A DNA stretch of 9,448 bases from positions 49,528 to 58,975 of the forward strand of contig DKDC01000033.1 in assembly GCA_002451695.1 (NCBI GenBank). Reading direction: 5' to 3'. The notes under the pieces were generated by a model. It was given only the letters and a program-made list of their open reading frames with translations, ran no database searches and was not told where the DNA came from. This DNA is from Prevotellaceae bacterium UBA6858. GTDB lineage: Bacteria > Bacteroidota > Bacteroidia > Bacteroidales > Bacteroidaceae. This document shows, piece after piece, positions 1 through 6,968 of the stretch. The position numbers and the translations under genes are program-made. Numbering within the stretch: position 1 is the first letter of the stretch; every line of letters starts with the position of its first letter.

Positions 1-157
1 ACGTAGGAAAAATTATGTCTGATGTAATTCAAATTACATCAGACCTTTTTTCGCCTCTTTCAAGTCTCTGAAAAACAATCCGTTACAGCGGACTTCTCTT
101 ATATGGTTATTTCTTTGGAAACTAAAGCGTTGCGCAGTTTTGGCGATATTCGCCGCT
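1..157 (+). repeat. Dispersed intergenic repeat, copy 1 (left edge cut by window)
   Basis: This stretch aligns without gaps to 4269-4425 at a constant offset of 4268 bases. I count 34 mismatches in the first 155 positions (about 78% identity), after which similarity fades. The unit opens with a perfect palindrome and a T-run, followed by about 105 bases with no evident function. Best-conserved blocks are 3-52 and 131-150; the most diverged part is around 91-130. A third, partial copy lies inverted at 9412-9448. The left boundary is unknown because copy 2 has related sequence extending further upstream (from about 4239). It contains no transposase and no clear terminal inverted repeats, so it could be a REP- or MITE-like element or a duplicated terminator region. 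Confidence 0.8.
17..51 (+). terminator. Terminator-like hairpin in repeat copy 1
   Basis: A perfect 13-bp stem, GTCTGATGTAATT (17-29) with AATTACATCAGAC (32-44), has a 2-nt apex and is followed by C and six T (46-51). This is the form of an intrinsic terminator for a + strand transcript entering from left of the window. The stem is A/T-rich, and the same hairpin recurs in the other repeat copies, so its primary role might not be termination. Confidence 0.6.
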
Positions 158-282
158 TTTTTCGGCAAGAAGCCGGCCGTATATGTAATATAGGGCGCAA
201 AACAATCCCTCCTTTTAAGGTTTCACAATTAGAACTAAGGTAAATAATTTTGTATGCTATTAATGTGTATCGGATTATTTGC

Positions 283-290
283 TATATTTG
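283..290 (+). promoter_or_regulatory. Probable -7 promoter box of the DUF3857 operon
   Basis: TATATTTG matches the Bacteroidota -7 consensus TAnnTTTG. No good TTTG box is present about 19 bp upstream, so the -33 element is weak or absent. Transcription would start near 297, leaving a leader of about 53 nt before the ATG at 350. The stretch 158-282 between the repeat and this box shows nothing else I can name. Confidence 0.55.
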
Positions 291-349
291 CAAACAGTAA
301 CATACAATTAACATATTGGTTTTGCGATAACATCAAATATCACACACAA

Positions 350-2323
350 ATGAAAAGGACAGTTTTCCCATTATTGCTATCTGTTTTGTCGTGCATCGTT
401 TTGCGGGCGGAAAAACTCGCACAGTACAAGTTTGGCGACATTACCCCCGAGGAGCGCGACATGACGGTCTATGACAAAGACCCTGACGCGAAAGCGGTGA
501 TGCTTCTGAATTTGCGCGATGTGAAATTCAGGACGTCCGGCGGCAAGATTGTGAACATCACGACCAATCATGTGCGCATCAAGATACTCAAGGAGGACGG
601 CAAGGATTTAGCCAATGTCTGCGTGGTTCTGTACAATAATTCCGGGAGGCATTTGCGCGAGACGATTGAGGACCTCGAGGCTGCGTCTTTCAACAAGGAG
701 GGAGGCGAACTGGTCAGGACGAGGATGAAGAGCGACCTTGTGTTCAGGGAAAAGATTGACGACAACCGCGACCGCGTGAAGTTCTCAATCCCCAAGGCTA
801 ATGTGGGAAGCATAATAGAGTATGAGTACAGCGTGGTCAGCGAGTTTTATGCGAACATGGACGACTGGTATGCCCAGCAGGAGATACCTGTGGCCTATGC
901 GCGTTATACGGCAGTCATACCCGAAATGTTCCAGTTTCACTACGAGTTGCGAGGGTATGATTGGCTGAAGACGGTTGACGGGGACGGTCTCGTTGACTAT
1001 ACCGACATGGGCGGCGGGCGCAGCAAGACATACGCAATGGCGGGCAACGACATTCCCGCGTCGAAAAGCGATGACTACGTGTGGTGTTCCAACGACTATG
1101 TGGCAAAGGTTTCCGCCGAACTGCTTGGTATGCAGCTTCCCGGTTCCGACTACAAGAATTACGGGAACACTTGGGAGAAAATTGACGACATCCTGCTTTC
1201 CGACAATTCCTTCGGCGGCATGATGGGCAAGGCGAGTCCGTATGCGGAGGAGCTTAAATCGCTCGGGACAGACACTATATCAGACATAGGCTTGCGCGTG
1301 ATAAACACAATAAAACTGCTGCAAAGCCATCTGAAGTGGAACAAGGGATATGCGCTATACCCCAAGCCGATGTCGAAAACCGTAAAGGCGGGGACGGGGA
1401 GCAACGCGGATTTGAACCTGGTTCTCATCAATATGCTTCATGACGTGGGTGTGAAGGCAAGCCCCGTGGTAATGCGCCGGCGCGACAGCGGACTGCTGCC
1501 GCTTACATATCCGAGCGTTGACAAAATAAACACGTTCATTGTGGCGATATACCTGTCGGACGAAAATCTTGTTTTTGCCGATGCGTCGGGGGAGAAAGGC
1601 TTTGTGAACGCCTTTTCGACCAGGCTCTACCCCATGCGCGCAAGGATTGTGAACAGGGACGACGGAGAGAAATGGATCAATATGCAGGAAGTGGCCCTTT
1701 CCACCATAAGCAACACTGTGAACGCCGCCATATCCGCCGACGGCGTGATGAGCGGGGAATGCCTCGTGCGGAACAGCGGACAGGCAGCCTATGAGTTCAG
1801 GAACAGCTACTCGGACGCCAAGGACGAGAAGCAGTTCGTCAGCAATATTGAGAAAGAGGAAAACGTGGCTGTATCGGATTACTCTGCCGAACGCGTGGGC
1901 GAATTTGCAAACGAAGCGTCTGAAAAATACAAATTCACAAGGAAAGGCGAAGTGAACGCGGAACGCATTTACATAAACCCCATTGTAAGGCGGCTGGTAA
2001 GCAGCAACCCGTTTACGGACGCCAAGCGCTTTTTGCCCGTGGAGTTTCCCTGCCGGCAGGCTGAGGTTTCCAATTATTCGATTGCGATACCCGAGGGATG
2101 GGAAGTCGAAGAACTTCCGCAAAACGTGTCCGCCTCAACACCCGACAACAGCATCTCTTTCAAAAGAGAATGCACTTCTGCGGACAACGAGATAAGCATT
2201 TCAATGGTGTTCAGACTTAACGCCACCTTCTACGGCAGCGGGCAATACCAGAACGTAAGGAATATGTTCACCACGCTGGCAGAGCGCGGCAACGACATGA
2301 TAGTGCTGAAGAAGAAACAATGA
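350..2323 (+). CDS. Secreted DUF3857/transglutaminase-fold protein lacking catalytic Cys and His
   Basis: The protein has 657 residues. I chose ATG 350 rather than the in-frame ATG at 254. It begins a clean Sec signal peptide (KR, a hydrophobic core at about residues 5-18, cleavage likely after Ala20), and the longer form would overlap the probable promoter box. The order is a DUF3857 beta domain at about 40-210, a transglutaminase-like core at about 290-415 and a C-terminal beta region at about 440-650, as in Bacteroidota DUF3857 proteins. Aligned to its neighbour, the catalytic Cys position is Asn352 (in GSNADLN) and the His position is Thr395 (in INTFIV). Only the acidic residue remains, as Asp411 (in FADAS). 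A cysteine protease or transglutaminase reaction is therefore unlikely, and a binding or scaffold role is inferred. The exact role is unknown. It is the first gene of a two-gene operon and overlaps the next gene by 4 nt. Confidence 0.88.
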   Translation: MKRTVFPLLLSVLSCIVLRAEKLAQYKFGDITPEERDMTVYDKDPDAKAVMLLNLRDVKFRTSGGKIVNITTNHVRIKILKEDGKDLANVCVVLYNNSGRHLRETIEDLEAASFNKEGGELVRTRMKSDLVFREKIDDNRDRVKFSIPKANVGSIIEYEYSVVSEFYANMDDWYAQQEIPVAYARYTAVIPEMFQFHYELRGYDWLKTVDGDGLVDYTDMGGGRSKTYAMAGNDIPASKSDDYVWCSNDYVAKVSAELLGMQLPGSDYKNYGNTWEKIDDILLSDNSFGGMMGKASPYAEELKSLGTDTISDIGLRVINTIKLLQSHLKWNKGYALYPKPMSKTVKAGTGSNADLNLVLINMLHDVGVKASPVVMRRRDSGLLPLTYPSVDKINTFIVAIYLSDENLVFADASGEKGFVNAFSTRLYPMRARIVNRDDGEKWINMQEVALSTISNTVNAAISADGVMSGECLVRNSGQAAYEFRNSYSDAKDEKQFVSNIEKEENVAVSDYSAERVGEFANEASEKYKFTRKGEVNAERIYINPIVRRLVSSNPFTDAKRFLPVEFPCRQAEVSNYSIAIPEGWEVEELPQNVSASTPDNSISFKRECTSADNEISISMVFRLNATFYGSGQYQNVRNMFTTLAERGNDMIVLKKKQ

Positions 2324-4164
2324 GGCGTTGGTTTTTGACAGTCGTGTTGCCGCTGCTTGCCGTTGCGGCGTGGGCCGAGCCTGATGCCGAGTACCGCAAG
2401 CGGCTAACAAAAGTGGAGGTGTTGTCGCAAAGCGATTTTGTTGTTACAATCCACGACGAGGTGGTCATTTACAAGGAGGCGCAGTCGTTCCTTGCCAATT
2501 ACTATGGCGTTTTGGGAATGGACGAGAGCGTGAGCAAATTTTCCTGTGCGGTGCAAAGCCTCGACGGCACGCTTATGAAAAAATACAAAGGCGGCGACCT
2601 GGAGCGCACACGCTACTCGGAACATCTTGCCGATGACGTGGAAAAGGTTTTTCTGAACATAGACCTGCCGTCCTATCCCGCAGTTGTAACGACCGATGTT
2701 ACCATACGGCATAACGGCAACACCTTGGGCTATCCCCCGTTTGCCCCGGTTGCGGCGTATGATGCGGGCGTAAAAGAGGCTTGTTACGAAATAGCATACC
2801 CCTCATCATTTACCGTGAACTATGCAGTTGAAGGCGCGTTGCCCGCCCCTGAAATTTCCACAACCCCACAAGGCAGGAAAATGATTGCATTCAAGGTTAG
2901 CAATATTCCGCCGCTTTCAAGGGAAAGCCATGCAAAGCCTTTGAACAAGCTTGTGCCGAAAGTTTATTTCGCCCCGGGAACATTGGACTATTACGGCACA
3001 AAGGCAAGCCTTGAGTCGTGGGAAACTTTCGGGAAGTGGGTGCATGGGCTGTGCGACGGCTTGGATGTGCTGCCCGATGAAGCCAAGGCAAAGGTTCACT
3101 CCCTCACGGACTCATGCAAAAGCGAATGGAGCAAGATCAAGGTGCTTTATGATTTCCTGCGCCAGTCCACGCGCTACGTAAGCATACAGTTGGGCATAGG
3201 CGGATACCGCCCGCTGTCTGCCGCTTTTGTTTGGAAAAACGGTTTTGGCGACTGCAAGGCTCTTGTAAACTACATGAAGGCGATGCTTGCCGAGGCGGGG
3301 ATTTCCTCCACCTACACCCTTGTAAGCACTACGTATGACAAACTTTTGCCTGTGCCGAACTTTCAGCAGCTCAATCATGTTGTGCTGAAGGTGCCTGTTG
3401 GCGACCGCGCCGTGTGGATGGAATGCACCAATCCCCGAATACCGTTGGGCTACACCCATGAGGGCATTGCCGGACACGATGCCGTGGAAATCACTGCCGC
3501 CGGCGGCAAGGTGGTAACGCTGCCCGATTATCCCGACAGTCTGAGCCTGCGCTCTACGGAGGTGAGTCTGAATTTGCTTCCCGGAAGCGGCATGGCGGAT
3601 GTTTGGATAAACGACAATTATTATATGCACAGCTATGCCCAAATGGCAGGATGGGCTTACGAGGGCGGACGCGAGCAGCAAGACTTGGCTGGGGCGTTGT
3701 ATGAGATGCCGTTCGCCGAGGTGAAAGAGGCAAAATGCCAAGTGCACGACAGTGTGATGCCGCGCACGGAGATAACGGTGGCGGCGCGTGCGCAGGTTGC
3801 CAGAACTACGGGAAGCCGGCTTTTCGTAAAGCCCAACCTGCTGCATAAGAATTTTGCAAAGGAAAGCATATCAGAAAACCGCGAACAGGATGTGTGGTTC
3901 GGGCGCGGAATGAAGAATGTCGAGCGCATTACATTAACTCTGCCCGACAGCATTTCAATAGAGTCTTTGCCAAAGGATGTGTTTGTTGACAACGAAATAG
4001 GCGTTTTCAGTTCAAAGACAAGCGTAAGCGGACGGACAATCGTAACGACAAATGTGTTCATGCTGCGCCGTGGCGCGTATTCCCCCGACAAGGCTGTGCT
4101 TTTTGACAGCCTTCAGGAAGCGCGTAGCAAAGCCTATGCGGCAAATGTGGTGCTGCGCCGCTGA
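2320..4164 (+). CDS. Secreted DUF3857/transglutaminase-like protein with intact Cys-His
   Basis: The protein has 614 residues. A Sec signal peptide is visible: MRR, a hydrophobic stretch at about 4-18, and an AWA cleavage motif ending at Ala19. DUF3857 occupies about 45-200 and the transglutaminase-like core about 265-375. The core carries the family signature TRYVSIQLGIGGYRP, then Cys312 in FGDCKAL, His353 in LNHVV and Glu368 in MECTNP. Glu stands where classical transglutaminases have Asp. A C-terminal beta-rich region runs from about 395 to the end. The start overlaps the stop of the upstream paralogue (ATGA), so the two are probably translationally coupled and may act together in the periplasm or at the outer membrane. 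Papain-like fold proteins of this kind can be proteases, amidases or crosslinking enzymes. The substrate cannot be read from the sequence. There is no sign of truncation or frameshift. Confidence 0.9.
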   Translation: MRRWFLTVVLPLLAVAAWAEPDAEYRKRLTKVEVLSQSDFVVTIHDEVVIYKEAQSFLANYYGVLGMDESVSKFSCAVQSLDGTLMKKYKGGDLERTRYSEHLADDVEKVFLNIDLPSYPAVVTTDVTIRHNGNTLGYPPFAPVAAYDAGVKEACYEIAYPSSFTVNYAVEGALPAPEISTTPQGRKMIAFKVSNIPPLSRESHAKPLNKLVPKVYFAPGTLDYYGTKASLESWETFGKWVHGLCDGLDVLPDEAKAKVHSLTDSCKSEWSKIKVLYDFLRQSTRYVSIQLGIGGYRPLSAAFVWKNGFGDCKALVNYMKAMLAEAGISSTYTLVSTTYDKLLPVPNFQQLNHVVLKVPVGDRAVWMECTNPRIPLGYTHEGIAGHDAVEITAAGGKVVTLPDYPDSLSLRSTEVSLNLLPGSGMADVWINDNYYMHSYAQMAGWAYEGGREQQDLAGALYEMPFAEVKEAKCQVHDSVMPRTEITVAARAQVARTTGSRLFVKPNLLHKNFAKESISENREQDVWFGRGMKNVERITLTLPDSISIESLPKDVFVDNEIGVFSSKTSVSGRTIVTTNVFMLRRGAYSPDKAVLFDSLQEARSKAYAANVVLRR

Positions 4165-4167
4165 CGC

Positions 4168-4198
4168 TGCGGATGCAAAATCGCAATACCGCATTTTT
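4168..4198 (+). terminator. Possible weak terminator right after the DUF3857 operon
   Basis: TGCGG (4168-4172) pairs with CCGCA (4189-4193) across a 16-nt loop, followed by five T (4194-4198). It starts 4 nt after the stop codon. The stem is short and the loop long, so the stronger hairpin at 4285-4319 may be the real end of the transcript. Confidence 0.3.
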
Positions 4199-4238
4199 CC
4201 CAGTTTATTCAAGGAGACCATATCAGATACAGGTTAAA

Positions 4239-4274
4239 CTACATGGGACATGGGAAAAACTATGTCCTATGTAG
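4239..4274 (+). repeat. Hairpin upstream of repeat copy 2, related to its terminator hairpin
   Basis: CTACATGGGACAT (4239-4251) pairs with ATGTCCTATGTAG (4262-4274) over 13 positions including one G-U pair, with a 10-nt loop. The right half, 4253-4273, is followed at once by a second 21-bp unit at 4274-4294 matching it at 18 of 21 positions. That second unit carries the left arm of the next hairpin. The region is thus a small tandem duplication producing two related stem-loops. The same left flank may exist for copy 1 but lies outside the window. Confidence 0.6.
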
Positions 4275-4425
4275 GAAAAATTATGTCTGATGTAATTAAA
4301 ACTACATCAGACCTTTTTTCGCCATTTTCAAACCCCTGAAAAACAAATCGTTACAAAGGATTCCTTTCGTGCGATTATTTTTCTGTAAGTCAACACCTTA
4401 CGCAATTTTGGCGACATTTGCGGTT
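4269..4425 (+). repeat. Dispersed intergenic repeat, copy 2
   Basis: Gapless match to 1-157 (offset 4268, about 78% identity over 155 bp) in the same orientation. It sits in the 351-bp region between the convergent DUF3857 operon and rnr. With copy 1 it brackets the two-gene operon as direct repeats. Nothing in it looks like an established protein gene. An 18-codon open frame beginning inside the hairpin is shared by the copies and is discussed in the findings. Confidence 0.8.
4285..4319 (+). terminator. Terminator-like hairpin in repeat copy 2
   Basis: GTCTGATGTA (4285-4294) pairs with TACATCAGAC (4303-4312), and the stem can extend to 13 positions with one A-C mismatch. C and six T (4314-4319) follow. 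It is placed to end transcripts of the DUF3857 operon before they run into rnr on the opposite strand. Confidence 0.65.
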
Positions 4426-4445
4426 TCATACAACTGCGGTCGTGC

Positions 4446-4478
4446 AAAAAAAACGGGTGCCGTATGCACACGCACCCG
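4446..4478 (-). terminator. Intrinsic terminator of rnr
   Basis: On the - strand CGGGTGC (4478-4472) pairs with GCACCCG (4460-4454) around an 11-nt loop and runs into eight T (4453-4446 read as T). It lies about 38 nt past the rnr stop codon and has the classical G/C stem and U-tract form. Confidence 0.85.
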
Positions 4479-4515
4479 ACACCCATCAAAAAACTTTGCA
4501 CATGAAAAATTGAAA

Positions 4516-6816
4516 TCAATGTTTACGCCCCTTGCGTTTCCTGCCCGCAGAATGTTTTCCCTTGGGCGCATCCGCCACACCGCCTGTGTTTTCGGCTTTC
4601 ACGCCATGCTCCGTAACAAGGGTGAAATCGAGCAGGCGGCGGTCAAGGTTGGCACGCGCAACCTTAATCCTCACCTTGTCGCCAATGGAATAGCTGCGGT
4701 GGCGGCGGCGACCCACAAGGCGGTAGTTCTTCTCGTCAAACTCGTAGTAGTCGTCAACGAGGTCGCGCAGCGGCACCATTCCCTCGCACTTGCTTTCGTC
4801 AACCTCCACATAAAGCCCGAACTCGGTAACGCCGCTCACCGTGCCGTCGAACTCCTGTCCCAGCCTGTCGGCCATGAACTCCACCTGCTTGTACTTTATG
4901 CTCGCACGCTCCGCAGCGTCGGCAAGCTGTTCCATTGCGCTTGAATGCTCGCACAGTTCCTCATATTTGGTTGCGGAGGCGGAACGCCCGCCCTCGGCAT
5001 AGCGTGTGAGCAAGCGGTGAACCATTGTGTCGGGATAGCGGCGTATGGGGGACGTGAAATGCGTGTAGTATCTGAACATCAAACCGTAGTGGCCTATGTT
5101 GTGGATGCTGTAACGCGCCTTCTGCATGGCACGCAGCGCAACGGTCTCTATAAGCTGCTGCTCCTTCTTGCCCTTCGATTCGTCCAAAAGGCGGTTTATG
5201 CTCCTGCCCACGTCAGCCTTCGAACCCTCGGTCTTGAGCTTGTAGCCGAAACGCGATATGAAGGCCCTCAGGTTTTCGAGCTTCGTCTGCTCGGGAACAT
5301 CGTGTATGCGGTAGGGCAGCACCTTGGCCTTTTTGCCCTTAGGCACAATGCCCACGCTCTCGGCAACGCTCTTGTTTGCAAGGAGCATGAACTCCTCCAC
5401 GAGCTTGTTGGCATCCTCCTCAATCTTCACGTATGTGGATATGGGGTGTCCCTTCTCGTCAATCTCAAAACGCACCTCGGGGCGGTCGAAACCTATCGAG
5501 CCGTTGTCGAACCGCCTTTTGCGCAGTTGCTTTGCAAGGCGGTTGAGCGTGATAAGCTCTTCGGCAAACTCGCCCACTGGCTTTTCCGCATTCACCGGCT
5601 GCGGGTGGTTTCCGGGCAGCGCGAGGTCTTCGGGCGATGCCTCGCCGTTCTCCTCCAATATATATTGCACTTCCTCGTATGTGAACCTGCGGTTGCTCTT
5701 TATCACTGTGTGGGCAAGATGCCACGAAAGGACTTCTGCCCTGTTGTTCATCTTGAAAATCGCGCTGTACGCAAGTTTCTCCTCGTCCTGGCGCAGGGAG
5801 CACAGGAAGTTGCACAGCCTTTCGGGCAGCATGGGGATTGTGCGGTCAACAAGGTAGATGCTCGTAGCGCGCCTCACCGCCTCGCGGTCTATCACGTCGC
5901 CCTCCTTCACGTAGTGGGACACGTCGGCAATGTGAACGCCAACCTCCCAGTTCCCGTCCTTTGTGGGGCGGATGGATAGCGCGTCGTCGAAGTCCTTTGC
6001 GTCTCGCGGGTCGATTGTGAACGTGGTAACGTTGCGGAAATCCTCACGCCTTGCAATCTCCTCTGGGGTTATTTCCGCCGGTATCTTTTCGGCGGCATCT
6101 ACTACGTTTTGCGGATAGGTGTAGGGCAGGTTGTATTCGGCGAGAATTGCGTTCATCTCCGCATTGTTCTCGCCCTCCGAACCAAGGATGTCGATGACCT
6201 TTCCCACAGGGTTTTTCCCCGCTTCGGGCCACTGCGTGATTTTCACCACAGCCTTGTCGCCGTTCTTCCCGCCCTTGAGACAGTTCTTGGGGATGAATAT
6301 GTCGTTTGAGTAAATCCTGCCAGCCGTTTCGAGGAAGCCGTAGTTTTTCTCCACGTGCAGTTTCCCCACGAAAGTCTCGCGCCCGCGTTCGAGAATGGCA
6401 ATCACCTGCGCCTCGCGGGCGTGCTTCTCACGGCGTGCGAGGATTGTGGCGCGCACACGGTCGCCGTTCATCGCACCCATGCTGTTGCGCTCGGTTACGA
6501 GTATTGACTTTCCGCCGTCGTCGGGCACCACGCTGTTGTGGCCGTTAGCCTTTCTCACGAATTTGCCCTCCACAACCTGGTTCTTGCGGCTCAGGCTGTA
6601 CTGGTCGTCGCGCACCGTGAGTTCGTCGGCATCAACGAGGTCGTCAAGTATGTCGCAGCACAGCATACGTTGCATATGGGACGTTATGCCAAGCTCTTCG
6701 AAAATCTCGCGTGAGCTGTACGACTTGTCGGCATTACCGGTGAAAAGTTCCGATAACTTGCCGTAAATTTCCTTTTTGCCGAGCCTTACGGACGCCCGCT
6801 TGCCTTTGACTTTCAT
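4516..6816 (-). CDS. rnr: Ribonuclease R, 3'-5' exoribonuclease
   Basis: The protein has 766 residues and full-length RNase R architecture. A winged-helix region lies at about 15-80, cold-shock/OB domains at about 80-215 (with KNYGFLET at 157-164), the RNB catalytic domain at about 255-600, an S1 domain at about 652-735 and a basic Lys/Arg tail to 766. The metal-binding motif TIDPRDAKDFDDA spans 267-279, with Asp269, Asp275, Asp277 and Asp278 in the positions of the known catalytic aspartates. The HFTSPIRRYPD motif is at 586-596. RNase R degrades structured RNA such as rRNA and mRNA fragments hydrolytically from the 3' end in the cytoplasm, and takes part in rRNA quality control and stress adaptation. 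It has its own promoter and terminator, and is downstream of rpsO on the same strand with a strong terminator between. It converges with the DUF3857 operon. The catalytic motifs look complete. Confidence 0.97.
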   Translation of the reverse strand: MKVKGKRASVRLGKKEIYGKLSELFTGNADKSYSSREIFEELGITSHMQRMLCCDILDDLVDADELTVRDDQYSLSRKNQVVEGKFVRKANGHNSVVPDDGGKSILVTERNSMGAMNGDRVRATILARREKHAREAQVIAILERGRETFVGKLHVEKNYGFLETAGRIYSNDIFIPKNCLKGGKNGDKAVVKITQWPEAGKNPVGKVIDILGSEGENNAEMNAILAEYNLPYTYPQNVVDAAEKIPAEITPEEIARREDFRNVTTFTIDPRDAKDFDDALSIRPTKDGNWEVGVHIADVSHYVKEGDVIDREAVRRATSIYLVDRTIPMLPERLCNFLCSLRQDEEKLAYSAIFKMNNRAEVLSWHLAHTVIKSNRRFTYEEVQYILEENGEASPEDLALPGNHPQPVNAEKPVGEFAEELITLNRLAKQLRKRRFDNGSIGFDRPEVRFEIDEKGHPISTYVKIEEDANKLVEEFMLLANKSVAESVGIVPKGKKAKVLPYRIHDVPEQTKLENLRAFISRFGYKLKTEGSKADVGRSINRLLDESKGKKEQQLIETVALRAMQKARYSIHNIGHYGLMFRYYTHFTSPIRRYPDTMVHRLLTRYAEGGRSASATKYEELCEHSSAMEQLADAAERASIKYKQVEFMADRLGQEFDGTVSGVTEFGLYVEVDESKCEGMVPLRDLVDDYYEFDEKNYRLVGRRRHRSYSIGDKVRIKVARANLDRRLLDFTLVTEHGVKAENTGGVADAPKGKHSAGRKRKGRKH

Positions 6817-6844
6817 GATGTGAACTTTTTATGCTTTCAAGCTA

Positions 6845-6875
6845 CAAAGTAACTAAAAATTCAGCTAACCGCAAC
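6845..6875 (-). promoter_or_regulatory. Probable promoter of rnr
   Basis: Read on the - strand, GTTG (6875-6872) is followed after 19 bp by TTACTTTG (6852-6845). That is one base off the TAnnTTTG consensus and has the spacing seen at rpsO. The leader would be about 20-25 nt. The 152-bp gap 6817-6968 holds only this promoter and the rpsO terminator. Confidence 0.55.
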
Positions 6876-6888
6876 GCCAAACCGCCAC

Positions 6889-6934
6889 AAAAAACAATCC
6901 GCCCGCACACAGGAAAACTGCACGCGGGCGGATT
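6889..6934 (-). terminator. Intrinsic terminator of rpsO
   Basis: AATCCGCCCGC and GCGGGCGGATT (6924-6934 and 6896-6906) form a perfect 11-bp G/C-rich stem around a 17-nt loop. On the - strand the stem is followed by G and six T (6894-6889). It lies about 35 nt after the rpsO stop and should insulate rnr from rpsO transcription. A T-rich stretch also follows on the + strand, but no + strand gene reads into it. Confidence 0.85.
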
Positions 6935-6968
6935 TTGCTTTTTTGCCGTCCCTCGGGCGGCGGTTGGC

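Noticed and set aside
1..157. Repeat as an insertion sequence
   Set aside because: No copy contains a transposase frame, I see no terminal inverted repeats or target-site duplication, and the unit is only about 160-190 bp.
103..243. A 46-codon ATG-initiated open frame downstream of repeat copy 1
   Set aside because: The matching positions in copy 2 lack the ATG and hit a stop five codons later, so the frame is not conserved between the two copies. It has no recognisable features.
254..349. N-terminal extension of the first DUF3857 protein to ATG 254
   Set aside because: It would place the probable promoter box inside the coding region and bury a good signal peptide starting at 350.
1355..2122. 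255-codon open frame antisense to the first DUF3857 gene
   Set aside because: It is the reverse-strand shadow of a gene with a signal peptide and recognised domains, and has no start context or motif of its own.
3112..3846. 244-codon open frame antisense to the second DUF3857 gene
   Set aside because: It covers the strand opposite the transglutaminase core. The composition is His/Arg-rich, as expected for a shadow, and no family is recognisable.
4239..4319. Short palindromic repeats as a possible CRISPR array
   Set aside because: There are only two adjacent 21-bp units with no spacers of regular length, and no cas gene is in the window.
4369..4944. 191-codon open frame on the + strand running from repeat copy 2 into the 3' end of rnr
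   Set aside because: Most of it is antisense to the S1 domain and tail of RNase R and it passes through the rnr terminator. Only its first few codons fall in the repeat.
4945..5979. 344-codon open frame on the + strand opposite rnr
   Set aside because: It lies wholly antisense to the RNB domain of RNase R, whose motifs are intact. The frame is open because of the codon usage of rnr, and the translation shows no domain.
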